The notes below the pieces were generated by a model, which was not told the DNA's origin, did not search any database, and was given only the letters and a program-made list of their open reading frames with translations. Source: a virus. Taken from it: a stretch of 21,778 nucleotides of DNA. The stretch is taken from positions 1 through 21,778 of IMG/VR virus record IMGVR_UViG_3300021963_000742. One strand, written 5' to 3'. Below are positions 13,334-21,328 of this stretch, in pieces. The stretch's first letter is position 1, and each line of letters opens with the position of its first letter. The position numbers and the translations under genes were made by a program.

Positions 13334-13975
13334 TTAGGTTTCCTCAGTCCATTCGAAGGTGCAGGAGATTGTGGTTCCTGCGATCGATTGGCCGCTCATG
13401 TTGACCGCTACACTCTGAGCAACACCTCGGAGGACCACCGGCGATCCGAGTTGGCCGAAGATGAACGGATAGGGACCGCCACCAACGCCGGTGGTATAGT
13501 TGCTAAACGTAAGATAGGGATCAGCAAGAACGCCAACGGCTGTGCCAACGGTTGGGTTGGCGATGTAGCCAACGGCAACTGCGGTTCCTGTGTTGGTCGC
13601 TGCGCCAGTCAGAGAGAACTGACTATCGTAGGGAACAACCGCTGGGGTAACTACCGTACCGCCAGAGTTGGCGGTAGAGCGCTTGATGATCGCTACCGGA
13701 TCAGACTGCACAGCGGTAGAGGCAGCAGAGACAATGATCCGCCTGACCTTGACGGTTCGAGTTGCTGAGCCCCGAAGCTGGCAGACATCGGTAGCAGAGG
13801 AGGCCATCGTAGTCGTCGTGCTGGACGAATACGTCGGCTTCATCGTCGAGTTGTCGTAGACGAGATTGAACACAGACTGGAGGGACGAGTTGACCCCAGG
13901 GACCTGTGCCTGACCGGCTAGGACACCGGTCAGTAGGATCGCCGAAGCGATCAGGAGTGCAGGGCGAAGTTTCAT
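13334..13975 (-). CDS. Sec-signal-bearing beta-rich protein in the structural operon
   Basis: 213 residues from ATG 13975, chosen because AGGGAG lies eight bases upstream and a textbook signal peptide begins there: MKLRP, then a hydrophobic core ALLIASAILLTGVLAG and a likely cleavage site after A23 (GQA|Q). The mature part is Ser/Thr/Gly/Val-rich beta sequence (STTTTMASSATDVCQLRGSA, VRRIIVSAASTAVQ, VAIIKRSTANSGGT, LRGVAQSVAVNMSGQ). It resembles hypothetical proteins I recall from other phages and prophages; no enzyme motif. Export suggests a periplasmic or surface role in the infected cell, unlike its cytoplasmic virion neighbours. An upstream frame extension to 14107 lies inside the cement gene and is not credible. 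Confidence 0.75.
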   Translation of the reverse strand: MKLRPALLIASAILLTGVLAGQAQVPGVNSSLQSVFNLVYDNSTMKPTYSSSTTTTMASSATDVCQLRGSATRTVKVRRIIVSAASTAVQSDPVAIIKRSTANSGGTVVTPAVVPYDSQFSLTGAATNTGTAVAVGYIANPTVGTAVGVLADPYLTFSNYTTGVGGGPYPFIFGQLGSPVVLRGVAQSVAVNMSGQSIAGTTISCTFEWTEET

Positions 13976-13983
13976 GCTGTGCA

Positions 13984-13989
13984 CTCCCT
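13984..13989 (-). promoter_or_regulatory. Ribosome binding site deciding the start at 13975
   Basis: AGGGAG on the minus strand, eight bases before ATG 13975 and touching the cement gene stop. Confidence 0.6.
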
Positions 13990-14546
13990 TAGTTGGCGAC
14001 GTTGATTCCGGCCTGATAGCCGGAGAGAGCGCCGCCTGTGCCTTGGATTTGGTCCATGCGGTCGAGGACGATGACGCCAGTGACTGCACCCGCGGTGTGG
14101 GTACCAACGGTGATAAAGGACAACCGAAGGAAGCGCGGGAGCGGTTGATCGGGGATCACGCGGGGGACAGTGATGTTGGCAAGTTGTGCGCCGACATCAA
14201 GGCTGTCCAAGACGACAGCAGGACTGGTCCACATGGTCGTGTAGGAGCCTTGGCCGCCGGAGCCATCGTCGGGGGCACCGGCGAGGGAGACCTGGAGGGA
14301 GGTACCGCCGACGAAGGCGGTTGCGACCTGTACCAAGAGTTCCAGCGCCGGGTTATCCCCGATGCCGATGTCTCGAGCGCCGCCGCCGTTAGCTGACGAA
14401 GGGATACCGTCGTCGATTCCCAAGTCAACGATGTTGGAGGCAACCTGAGTGCCGGTCGTAGGAGCATCCGTGTTGGCGCCGGAGGTGATGCCACCCGAGG
14501 CTCCGTTGGACGTCCCGGTGAAGAGGAGTAGTGCGTCGAGGATCAT
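13989..14546 (-). CDS. Capsid cement protein, Bbp16-like
   Basis: 185 residues directly downstream of the capsid gene (two-base gap). The N-terminal Gly/Ser/Thr-rich strand region is followed by DLGIDDGIPSSANGGGARDI, then LELLVQVATAFVGGTSLQVS, and a C-terminal region with RFLRLSFITVGTHTAGAVTG. This resembles the Bordetella phage BPP-1 Bbp16 family of cement proteins that bind the outside of the expanded capsid and stabilise it. Position next to the capsid gene matches BPP-1. Assignment is from remembered family features, so moderate to good confidence. Confidence 0.8.
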   Translation of the reverse strand: MILDALLLFTGTSNGASGGITSGANTDAPTTGTQVASNIVDLGIDDGIPSSANGGGARDIGIGDNPALELLVQVATAFVGGTSLQVSLAGAPDDGSGGQGSYTTMWTSPAVVLDSLDVGAQLANITVPRVIPDQPLPRFLRLSFITVGTHTAGAVTGVIVLDRMDQIQGTGGALSGYQAGINVAN

Positions 14547-14548
14547 GG

Positions 14549-15592
14549 TTACACCACCGTCGCTTCGTTGTTGAGGATGGCATCACAAGTGCGAACAGGG
14601 ATACCGCGGAAGGTCGTGACCGGCTTGCCATCGAACTCCTCGATGCGAAGCAAGACGTTGGTCTTGTTCATTGCTTGGAGGTCGAGGTAGGTACGGATCA
14701 CGCGGTTGCAGTAGATCACCGTCTGACCCATATTCGCCCGGATTTCCGGGGTGTCTGAGGTCTGGATGGTGGTCGCAGAGGTCGGCGCGGTGGGTAGGCG
14801 GTAGAGCGCGCGAACGATCAGGTTGATCAGGTTCGCGGCCGACACGCCGGTGAGTTGGGTCACGTCGATGTTTGCGATGCGCGCGACGTAGCGCCAGTCG
14901 CGGAGGACGTAGCCGATCTCCCACTTGAAGTGGTCGCGGTAGGCCTGATAGGTGTTACCAGCGGAGTCCTGCACGGGCCACTCGCCCATGTCGCGGTGCT
15001 GGAGGCCGGTGATCTTCCCCTTCGGGAACGTCGCATGCGCGGTGTCTGAGCCCCACACGTGAATCCAGATCGAGGTATTGGTGTTCGCGGAACCGCCGGC
15101 GTTGAGGACGTTGTTGGCGGTCTGGGAAACGGTCGTGTCGAGGGTGGAGTAGCGGGGCGCAAAGCCGGTGAACCGTTCCGGGTTCACGAACTGGTTGCCG
15201 TAGATCAGGGTTGAGGCGACCTGCTGCGACATCCCTTCGAGGAACGCGCGGACTTCGGAGAGCCGGAACTCCGCGGTGTTACCGTTGAGATCGGCGATGT
15301 CTTTGTCGATCACTGCGTAGGTTTCGAGGTTACCGCAGGTATCGGTAATCTGCGCGGTGGTCGACTTCGCGTTCGGGACGCCTTGGTTCAGCAGGCGCCA
15401 TGTGGCCTGGGGAAGGCCGGTTCGGACGGTGGTCTTGTGGCCGGTAGGGAGGTTGCCTTCGACGACAAGCATGTCTTCGAGGATTTCGTTGGTCTGGGAG
15501 AGAAGTTCGATGATCATGGCTACGTGGTAGCCATCATCCATTCGTTTGGCCCAGTCAGCGTATGTTAGGGCCGTGGAGGTGAGAACAGCCAT
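14549..15592 (-). CDS. Major capsid protein, HK97-fold, Bbp17-like
   Basis: 347 residues. Family-like segments: LTYADWAKRMDDGYHVAMII (about 9-28), LPTGHKTTVRTGLPQATWRL, IDKDIADLNGNTAEFRLSEV (about 95-114), VASTLIYGNQFVNPERFTGF, and DHFKWEIGYVLRDWRYVARI (about 220-239). These match the capsid family of BPP-1-like podoviruses, which has an HK97-type fold. No protease gene or cleavable delta domain is seen, in line with a scaffold-dependent pathway. It follows the scaffold by nine bases, with AAGGA (15599-15603) as binding site overlapping the scaffold stop. Downstream is the cement gene. Confidence 0.9.
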   Translation of the reverse strand: MAVLTSTALTYADWAKRMDDGYHVAMIIELLSQTNEILEDMLVVEGNLPTGHKTTVRTGLPQATWRLLNQGVPNAKSTTAQITDTCGNLETYAVIDKDIADLNGNTAEFRLSEVRAFLEGMSQQVASTLIYGNQFVNPERFTGFAPRYSTLDTTVSQTANNVLNAGGSANTNTSIWIHVWGSDTAHATFPKGKITGLQHRDMGEWPVQDSAGNTYQAYRDHFKWEIGYVLRDWRYVARIANIDVTQLTGVSAANLINLIVRALYRLPTAPTSATTIQTSDTPEIRANMGQTVIYCNRVIRTYLDLQAMNKTNVLLRIEEFDGKPVTTFRGIPVRTCDAILNNEATVV

Positions 15593-15601
15593 GGGGAATC
15601 C

Positions 15602-16270
15602 TTATGGCAGGTTTGGATACATGGCCTTGGCCGCGGACGGCGGTTGGCCGGTGGGGTTCTTCACTTCGACGGGTCCCTTGCCAGCTACATGGGACCCTTC
15701 GGTGACTTTCTGCGCAAGCTTGTAGAACGCCCGAACGAACGCGGGATTGTTCCCGGCGCCGGTGTAATCCATAGCTTGGCGGAAGTCAGAAGCAAGCTTA
15801 GCATCGCCAAGGCTGTCGATGGCACGGCCAACGGTTAGCTTGACTTGATCCAGCTTCCCACCGATCTCGGGGTCGGCCTTGATCTCACTCGTCCACTTAT
15901 CTTGCGTTTCCCGCCATAGCTTGTGTGGAGCATCTACAGCGGATTGGAGTTTGGCGGCGTAGAAGTCAACGAGCTTCTGCGCGCCCTCTTGAGGGAGGTT
16001 TAGTCCCTTGAAGAGTTCGGACGCTTCCTTAGTGACTTCGCCATTGAGGGTGAAGCCTTCGGGAAGCTTGAATTCGGTGTAGGCCTCGGGGGCACCGTCC
16101 TTCGGCGGATCGCCGTTCAGGAGGGTCGGGGACTTAGCGGGGTTGACAGGAGAATCGCCAGCCTTCGACGGATCGACAGGCGGCTCAGTCCCCAGCGCTG
16201 TCGGCGGCTTGATCTCCCCCGTCTCCGTCCTGGCTTCCGGGCTGTTGGGCAGCGGTGCTTGATCGCTCAT
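15602..16270 (-). CDS. Capsid scaffolding protein
   Basis: 222 residues, acidic and Pro-rich at the N-terminus (about 1-65), then YTEFKLPEGFTLNGEV (about 64-79), a helical middle (about 80-185) and a basic C-terminal tail with KNPTGQPPSAAKAMYPNLP. The FKLPEGF-type motif before a helical body is typical of phage scaffolds, and location directly before the capsid gene fits. Scaffold guides procapsid assembly and is then released. The start lies inside the upstream Bbp19-like gene, overlapping it by 86 bases. Confidence 0.85.
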   Translation of the reverse strand: MSDQAPLPNSPEARTETGEIKPPTALGTEPPVDPSKAGDSPVNPAKSPTLLNGDPPKDGAPEAYTEFKLPEGFTLNGEVTKEASELFKGLNLPQEGAQKLVDFYAAKLQSAVDAPHKLWRETQDKWTSEIKADPEIGGKLDQVKLTVGRAIDSLGDAKLASDFRQAMDYTGAGNNPAFVRAFYKLAQKVTEGSHVAGKGPVEVKNPTGQPPSAAKAMYPNLP

Positions 16271-16559
16271 TGTACTCTCGCATCATCAGAACGTATTGAT
16301 CGGGGCATGTAGCCATGATGTCGTTCAGGTCCATCAGGCCAATGTTGCGTTCGCCTTCTGCGAAAGCGGTGTTCAACGCGTCGCTTGTGTGGGAGGATTG
16401 GAAGATGTGACAGCGAAGCAGGCGTTCGTGCATCCACGCGCGCCCGGCGATGGTGGACATCAGGCCGGTGATGACTTCCTGGCGCTGGACCTCGGCGATC
16501 CTTGCGGCCTTGGAAGCGGCCTTAACATCGCTACGCTCGGCTGCGTTGTAGTCGTTCAT
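16185..16559 (-). CDS. Bbp19-like head-region protein
   Basis: 124 residues. The central part is conserved-looking (QEVITGLMSTIAGRAWMHER, LLRCHIFQSSHTSDALNTAF, AEGERNIGLMDLNDIMATCP) and matches short proteins found between portal and scaffold in BPP-1-type phages (Bbp19 group); function unknown. The last 29 or so residues are Gln/Gly/Asp-rich and overlap the scaffold gene in another frame. The start ATG overlaps the stop of the preceding 58-residue gene (ATGA). Confidence 0.75.
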   Translation of the reverse strand: MNDYNAAERSDVKAASKAARIAEVQRQEVITGLMSTIAGRAWMHERLLRCHIFQSSHTSDALNTAFAEGERNIGLMDLNDIMATCPDQYVLMMREYNERSSTAAQQPGSQDGDGGDQAADSAGD

Positions 16560-16732
16560 TGGGCCCTGTGGATCAAGCGGCCGTTGATCATGGTGGAAGC
16601 GAACTCGGTTTCGGAGAACTTGATCACGCAGGCAATGGCGGCGTCAAGGGCGAGGGTTTCTTCGCCGTATTTATCGAACAGCGTGGTTACCTCGAAGATT
16701 TCGCCGTCGGCTGTTTCGATCAGGAAGGTCAC
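16556..16732 (-). CDS. 58-residue hypothetical protein with GTG start
   Basis: Short gene filling the otherwise empty space between portal and the Bbp19-like gene. It begins at GTG 16732-16730 overlapping the portal stop (GTGA) and ends at TGA 16558-16556 overlapping the next ATG (ATGA). The protein starts VTFLIETADGEIFEVTTLFD (first residue read as Met), continues with YGEETLALDAAIACVIKF, and ends INGRLIHRAQ. Not recognised. Overlaps at both ends and gene-like composition support it as real; similar tiny proteins occur between portal and scaffold in related phages. Confidence 0.8.
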   Translation of the reverse strand: MTFLIETADGEIFEVTTLFDKYGEETLALDAAIACVIKFSETEFASTMINGRLIHRAQ

Positions 16733-18486
16733 GGTGTGATACCTGTCATCTGTGCAAGAGCATTCTGGCCCCCGCCAACATCGGTCTCCGACAGAACCTT
16801 CGCGGACTGCGCAAGCTTTTCAGCCTGTTCCGCGCGCTGTTGCTGCATCTGCTGTTGTTGTCGGGCACCGCGGATTGCCTGTAGTTGATCCGGACTTCTG
16901 ATCAATCTCGGATCATTATTCAGGAGTTCTGACATTTTGTCAAGGCCGAAGTCCAGGTCAACGTTGTCAACAATCGCGGGGTCGATACCTGCGAGGTTAC
17001 CGGCGACTGCGAAGATACGTTCGATCCCGGCGGTCTGCGCTGCGGCTTGGGCGGTCGCGAGCATTGAGATGTACTCAATGGTGATCGGTTTGTCTTGAAT
17101 TTCCTCAGGGGCGGGAGGGAAGATTCCTGCGCGCGAGGCCATGCCGAACACCCGGGTGATCACGCGGTCGTGAAGTTCGGTGTGCACGCGGCCGAGTACC
17201 GGCCCGAGCATGACCATGGATTCGGCCTTACGCGCGTCGATCTCAGTGGCCGAGACGTTGGAGCGGGTTTCGAACTGAGAGATCGTCTGGAACAGCGGGT
17301 TGAAGAAGATGTCCTTGATGCGCTGACGGACTTCGTTCAGGTCCTCCATGATCTCTTTGACGGGTGGGTTCACGGTGTATACCGGCGCGAAGCCGGGCTT
17401 AGACTGCGACATCATGCCGGAGACGTAGGTCACCCCACCGGGGAGGAGGGAGGCGGGCTGGTTCTTGAGTTGGATGTCCGCGACCATCGGCGGGTTGACG
17501 AGCTTGTCGATCGCTTGGGCCTTGCGCCGGACCTCGAGTTGGAGTTGCTTGATGTCGGGTAGTCCGTCCATCCCGGGCGATCGGCCGTAAGCGTCGTTGG
17601 CGACCGTGTCCCAACGGACCGGGATGTGTGGGGCCTCGAAGTAGCCCTTCTTGCGGAGGAAGCCTTGAGCGAAGCTGGAGCCGCCCTGGGGCGAGGCGCT
17701 ACCACCCCATTGCCAGTACATTTCGCGGTATTTGAAGTCTTTGGAGAACCCGTACTTCCCATCGGGGTTTGGTTCGATCAAGTGCGCGATTACGATCTCG
17801 CGGGAGAGGGCGGATGAATCCCCGCCGGTGTAGGCCGCTTGGACATCGTTGGAACAGTTCTCCAGCCCGAACTCTTGGACCGTTTGCTCAACGGTGTAGG
17901 TGAACTCCCGCGCGAACACGGCGGGGTTGTTCTTGTCATCGTTCGCGAGGTAGAACTCACCGAGGCAAGGATTGACACAGTGGACCACGTTCTCGTAGTC
18001 TTCGTAGATCAGCATTGAGGCGGTGCCGAAGACCACGAGGTCGAAGTAGAGGACGGCCACAGAGTTGTAGAAGTTCGACTCGTGGAAGATGAGCATCAAG
18101 AGGCGCTCGCACTCCGCGAGCCAGAGGGAGGTGGGGGTCGTTTTGGAGGAATCGTTCCGGCCGACCTTGAGCTTGAACCAAGGCTTGGCGGGATCGGTTA
18201 CCCCGTGCATCATGCCAGAGGCGAGGTTGCGGGCGGCGAGGGTGCCGGTGGAATCGAGGATGTGGCCGTTGAGGGGGGACCCGCGGGATTGCATATTCGG
18301 GGTGATGAGCCAGCGATAACGGCGGGGGAGGATGTAGTCCGCAAGTTCGCGCCAGTGCGTCCACCAGGAATAGCGGTTGGTGCGCATTCCGAGGACGCGG
18401 CCGTCACAGCGCTTGCGCAGGGTTTGGTCCTCTTCGGGAACCGCGCGGGGGAAGGGAACGTAGCCTCTGGCGCGGGTGCGGGCCAT
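16729..18486 (-). CDS. Portal protein (head-to-tail connector, T7/BPP-1 type)
   Basis: 585 residues from ATG 18486, which overlaps the upstream stop (TGATG) and has GAGGGAAG just upstream; a TTG one codon earlier is possible. Conserved landmarks of podovirus connector proteins: WTHWRELADYILPRRYRWL (about 41-59), GHILDSTGTLAARNLASGMM (about 73-92), YFDLVVFGTASMLIYED, PVRWDTVANDAYGRSPGMD, LEVRRKAQAIDKLVNPPMVA, ATEIDARKAESMVMLGPVLG. The C-terminus is Gln-rich (QQQQMQQQ), as is usual for the barrel region. Twelve copies form the DNA channel at one capsid vertex, bind terminase during packaging and the gp11-like adaptor afterwards. Confidence 0.94.
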   Translation of the reverse strand: MARTRARGYVPFPRAVPEEDQTLRKRCDGRVLGMRTNRYSWWTHWRELADYILPRRYRWLITPNMQSRGSPLNGHILDSTGTLAARNLASGMMHGVTDPAKPWFKLKVGRNDSSKTTPTSLWLAECERLLMLIFHESNFYNSVAVLYFDLVVFGTASMLIYEDYENVVHCVNPCLGEFYLANDDKNNPAVFAREFTYTVEQTVQEFGLENCSNDVQAAYTGGDSSALSREIVIAHLIEPNPDGKYGFSKDFKYREMYWQWGGSASPQGGSSFAQGFLRKKGYFEAPHIPVRWDTVANDAYGRSPGMDGLPDIKQLQLEVRRKAQAIDKLVNPPMVADIQLKNQPASLLPGGVTYVSGMMSQSKPGFAPVYTVNPPVKEIMEDLNEVRQRIKDIFFNPLFQTISQFETRSNVSATEIDARKAESMVMLGPVLGRVHTELHDRVITRVFGMASRAGIFPPAPEEIQDKPITIEYISMLATAQAAAQTAGIERIFAVAGNLAGIDPAIVDNVDLDFGLDKMSELLNNDPRLIRSPDQLQAIRGARQQQQMQQQRAEQAEKLAQSAKVLSETDVGGGQNALAQMTGITP

Positions 18487-18860
18487 CAATCTTCCCTCGT
18501 ATCGACACCGTCGATGAAGCGGTTGGGGTGATTATCACCCTTGTACTTGGATGGCCAATGCAAGCGAGCCTTACCTAGCTTTTCTGAGAAATCACTGCTG
18601 TCACGTACGTTCGGTCGCGCACCCTCTTCCCACGCCTTGCGGTAGTCGTAGTCCTTGGTTTCAAGAGCAGGTTCTTCGCCGTGATCCTGGACGTATTCTT
18701 TGTACCAGTCCGTTTCTCGAATACCGCTTTGAAAGGCCTGCTCCTCAGTGAGTCTACCTTCGCTGTGAATGGTTGAAAGGGCCATCAACACATTGGCCTC
18801 GCTGGGCTGGGGGCCTGCTTCGACCGCGCGCGGTGCTTGGCCTTTGGGAACACTGAGCAT
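18486..18860 (-). CDS. Small conserved phage protein upstream of portal
   Basis: 124 residues, hydrophilic. The C-terminal half carries a recognisable pattern, YDYRKAWEEGARPN, then HWPSKYKGDNHPNRFIDGVD (about 101-120), which I recall from small proteins near portal genes in related podoviruses. Function unknown. It begins two bases after the preceding stop and overlaps the portal start. A role in connector assembly is plausible from context only. Confidence 0.75.
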   Translation of the reverse strand: MLSVPKGQAPRAVEAGPQPSEANVLMALSTIHSEGRLTEEQAFQSGIRETDWYKEYVQDHGEEPALETKDYDYRKAWEEGARPNVRDSSDFSEKLGKARLHWPSKYKGDNHPNRFIDGVDTRED

Positions 18861-18862
18861 CG

Positions 18863-19087
18863 CTAGGCCCCTAGCAGGGTCTTGTTGGAAGTGTTCACAT
18901 CCCCACCGAGGCCACCGAGGATGGTACCGCCGTAACCTTGCGCGGATTGAATCTTTCGCTGGGTCTGCCCCGAGCCCTTGGCGTCAACGCCGAACATCGG
19001 CGGGTTCGGCGGCGGGAGAGGAGCCACCGGAGCTGGAGGGAGCATTTGTGTTTGTGAACCACCACCGCCGACACCACCGCCAAACAT
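18863..19087 (-). CDS. Small Gly/Pro-rich conserved phage protein
   Basis: 74 residues: a Gly-rich start (FGGGVGGGG), a Pro-rich segment (LPPAPVAPLPPPNPP) and a conserved-looking C-terminus (GYGGTILGGLGGDVN, then KTLLGA). Probably disordered. Similar short proteins ending in a KTLLG motif lie between terminase and portal genes in many podoviruses and may interact with the portal or terminase (inference). ATG 19087 directly abuts the terminase stop (TAAATG). Confidence 0.7.
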   Translation of the reverse strand: MFGGGVGGGGSQTQMLPPAPVAPLPPPNPPMFGVDAKGSGQTQRKIQSAQGYGGTILGGLGGDVNTSNKTLLGA

Positions 19088-20587
19088 TTAGGCCACCATT
19101 CTTTCATTGCTGAACGGATCATATTCTGACTCGACGAGCGGGGCTTTGGGATGATCGCCACCGGCGCCTGCATGCGCGGCGAGGGGGTAGGCGAAGGTGA
19201 GCGCCAGGGCATCCACGTCATCGATCAGGATGTTGGGGTTCTCGTCGAGGATGTCTTCCTTCGAGACGAGAAGGATTTCGTCCTTCTTGAAGGTGTAACG
19301 AATCGCGAGGAGGGCGGACTTTAGCTCAGGGTCGGGTGGGATCGCGCCGGTCTTGAGCCAGCCGCGGAGCGCGCCGAACATGGCCGCGCGCTTGTTGGCG
19401 TAGCGCTCACTGGCGATGCCCCAGACAGTGCCGCCTACGTCGTCCTTCCCGCCGAACTGGACCTCGTGGATGTGGAGGTGCATGTTGCGGAGGATGTCTA
19501 CCACGCCACCGCCGACACCACCGCCATCGACGAGGATACCGTCGGCCCGGAGTTGTTGGTTGGTTTCGAACACCTTGGCGGATAGGGCTACGGTGGAAAG
19601 GCCGTTGAAGGACTGGCGCGGGATCGTGCGCGCGTCTCGGCCCTTGCGGGGGAAGATGACCGAGTTGTTGGCGCCGAACCGGGCCACGTCCACGCCAAGG
19701 GCGAGGGGGTCGTGGAGAGAGGAGGTGACCTCGCGAGTCATTGCTTCGTCGATATCGGCCGCGGAGAAGAACTCCATCAGGCCCTGGCGAGGGAACTCGC
19801 CCTTGACGCGGATGCGGACGAAGTCGCTGTCCTCCCCGTAGATCGAGACCCATTGGTCGATCTTGCGGCGATTGGTGATGGTCGGGACCGATCGGGAGTC
19901 GAGTTGCTTCGACCACCAGACGGATTCGAACCGGCCGCCAGGGAAGGCCTCGCGGAATCGGCCGGTGTTGCGGGTGGGGTTCCCGAACATCAGCCAGATG
20001 ATCTCGGTGTCGGAGTCGGTCAGCGCGCCCTCGGCGACTTCGTGGATGCCGTCGGGGATCGCGGAGGCTTCGTCCATTATGAGGAGTAGGCGCTTGCCTT
20101 TGTTGTGCAGGCCCGCGAAGGCCTCGGTGTTCTTCTCCGACCAAGGCACCATGTCAATGCGCCAAGTTCGTTCGCGGTTGGGGTCCTTGGAGAGGAGAGC
20201 GGTGGCGGTTAGGGAGAAGGAGTCCCGAGCAATGAAGAGGTTGAACCACTTCCCGAGTTCTGACCAAGTCTTTGTCTTGAGCTGGGTTTCTGTGTTGGCG
20301 GTCACAACGCCCCGGGTATCGGGGGCGGTGGAAAAGGCCCAGAGGATGATGAAGGCGACGAGGGCAGACTTGCCTACACCGTGGCCGGTAGCGACCGCGA
20401 TCTGAATCGCTTGCTCAGCGGTGATGATTCCATCCCGGATTAGGGAAAGGACCTCAACCTGCCAGTCGGTGGGTCCGTCGAACTTCTCGAGCACGGTCCC
20501 AGGCTCCGACCAAGGGAAGGCCCCAGCGACAAAGGCGAGAGGGTCCTTGGTGCAGGAGGCGAGCCATTGGAGCAGGGCTTCATCCAT
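19088..20587 (-). CDS. Terminase large subunit (packaging ATPase and nuclease)
   Basis: 499 residues. The ATPase domain has Walker A GHGVGKS (68-74) and Walker B LLLIMDE (167-173, D172 and E173), plus GNPTRNTGRF (202-211). The RNase H-like nuclease domain shows GVDVARFG with D300, ILVDGGGVGGG with D354, and an acidic pair in IDDVDALALTFAYP (D457, D459). The N-terminus (LLQWLASCTKDPLAFVAGAF) is the usual region preceding the ATPase fold. It cuts concatemers and pumps DNA through the portal. ATG 20587 has no normal ribosome binding site; a strong hairpin ends five bases upstream. Intact active-site residues suggest a functional enzyme. Confidence 0.96.
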   Translation of the reverse strand: MDEALLQWLASCTKDPLAFVAGAFPWSEPGTVLEKFDGPTDWQVEVLSLIRDGIITAEQAIQIAVATGHGVGKSALVAFIILWAFSTAPDTRGVVTANTETQLKTKTWSELGKWFNLFIARDSFSLTATALLSKDPNRERTWRIDMVPWSEKNTEAFAGLHNKGKRLLLIMDEASAIPDGIHEVAEGALTDSDTEIIWLMFGNPTRNTGRFREAFPGGRFESVWWSKQLDSRSVPTITNRRKIDQWVSIYGEDSDFVRIRVKGEFPRQGLMEFFSAADIDEAMTREVTSSLHDPLALGVDVARFGANNSVIFPRKGRDARTIPRQSFNGLSTVALSAKVFETNQQLRADGILVDGGGVGGGVVDILRNMHLHIHEVQFGGKDDVGGTVWGIASERYANKRAAMFGALRGWLKTGAIPPDPELKSALLAIRYTFKKDEILLVSKEDILDENPNILIDDVDALALTFAYPLAAHAGAGGDHPKAPLVESEYDPFSNERMVA

Positions 20588-20592
20588 GAGAA

Positions 20593-20651
20593 ACGGCCCC
20601 CGGAGTCGCTACCACAGCCAAGCAACTGTGGCGGTCTGCAACGGGGGCCGT
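20593..20651 (-). ncRNA. Long imperfect hairpin between terminase genes
   Basis: A perfect 10-base inverted repeat, ACGGCCCCCG at one end and CGGGGGCCGT at the other (20642-20651 and 20593-20602 on the minus strand), encloses a second short pairing (TTGC with GCGA, one G-U) and an inner hairpin CCACAG/CTGTGG (20626-20631 and 20612-20617) with an eight-base loop. It fills most of the 78-base gap, the largest in the window. It could be an RNA element controlling large-terminase translation, a DNA packaging signal, or a weak terminator; only TTTC follows, so termination is the least convincing. Confidence 0.6.
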
Positions 20652-20665
20652 CCCAACGGAGTGCT

Positions 20666-21328
20666 TCACGCGCGCCTCCGAAGTGAGTGGGGCTGGGCTT
20701 CGTCGGGGAGGAGGGGCGGCGAAGTGGACCCAGCCCCCGAGTGTTCCAGGAGTGGTGGCGCCTGGGCACCCGTTTGGGTGAGAACCTTGCCGGAGCGAGC
20801 GATTGCCTTCTCTAGCATCGCGGCAAAGTCCACGTTCACGTTTGTTTGCTTCGAGTGCTTCCCGTAGCCCAGGCGATCCGCGGCGTCGCGGGAGATCGCG
20901 ATCAGGTCGCGGGTGGGGAGGAATTCCTCTTGTTCTTCGGCCGCTTCGAGCTTCTCGGCGAGTTGCCGTTCGGCCTTGAGCATGTTGGAGTGGGCGAGTT
21001 CAAAGAAGGTATCAACGTTCTCGCGCCACGCTTCGGTGGCCTGACCGCGGTAGGTGGCAACGAGGTTCTTGAAGGTCGGATCGGCCATGAGTTGGCAGAC
21101 GCGGTTGTAGGAGTACCCTGCACGGGCACCGGCGTCTACTTGGGTCAGGCCAGAGGCGATCAACCGCGCGAGTAGGTGGTGGGGATCGCGCAGGCGCTTG
21201 ATCAGCGGAGCGGCGGTGTCACGCTTTACCAGCAGGCGCGAGAGGTCGGCGCGCGTGAGGTCACGGACCCCAATCACCTTGAAGGATGAAGGAGGCTGAC
21301 CTGCGTTACGGCCGCGCCGAAGGGTCAT
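20666..21328 (-). CDS. Terminase small subunit
   Basis: 220 residues. Residues about 45-95 form a helix-turn-helix region (LLARLIASGLTQVDAGARAG, then YSYNRVCQLMADPTF), followed by a long helical oligomerisation segment (about 100-145, rich in Glu/Ala/Lys) and a Pro/Ser-rich C-terminus. This layout and position upstream of the large subunit are typical of small terminases that recognise phage DNA to begin packaging. The start ATG overlaps the GIY-YIG stop (ATGA). The segment RDAADRLGYGKHSKQTNVNV (about 146-165) is also commonly seen in these proteins. Confidence 0.85.
   Translation of the reverse strand: MTLRRGRNAGQPPSSFKVIGVRDLTRADLSRLLVKRDTAAPLIKRLRDPHHLLARLIASGLTQVDAGARAGYSYNRVCQLMADPTFKNLVATYRGQATEAWRENVDTFFELAHSNMLKAERQLAEKLEAAEEQEEFLPTRDLIAISRDAADRLGYGKHSKQTNVNVDFAAMLEKAIARSGKVLTQTGAQAPPLLEHSGAGSTSPPLLPDEAQPHSLRRRA

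Noticed and set aside
18487-18489. TTG as portal start
   Set aside because: The next codon is ATG with good spacing from GAGGGAAG and a TGATG overlap; TTG adds only one residue.
19407-20144. Minus-strand 245-codon frame inside large terminase
   Set aside because: Arg/Pro/His-rich out-of-frame shadow; the terminase frame has intact Walker and nuclease motifs.
20588-20665. Rho-independent terminator between terminase genes
   Set aside because: The stem is followed only by TTTC and then the large-terminase start; a full stop here would block expression of the rest of the operon.
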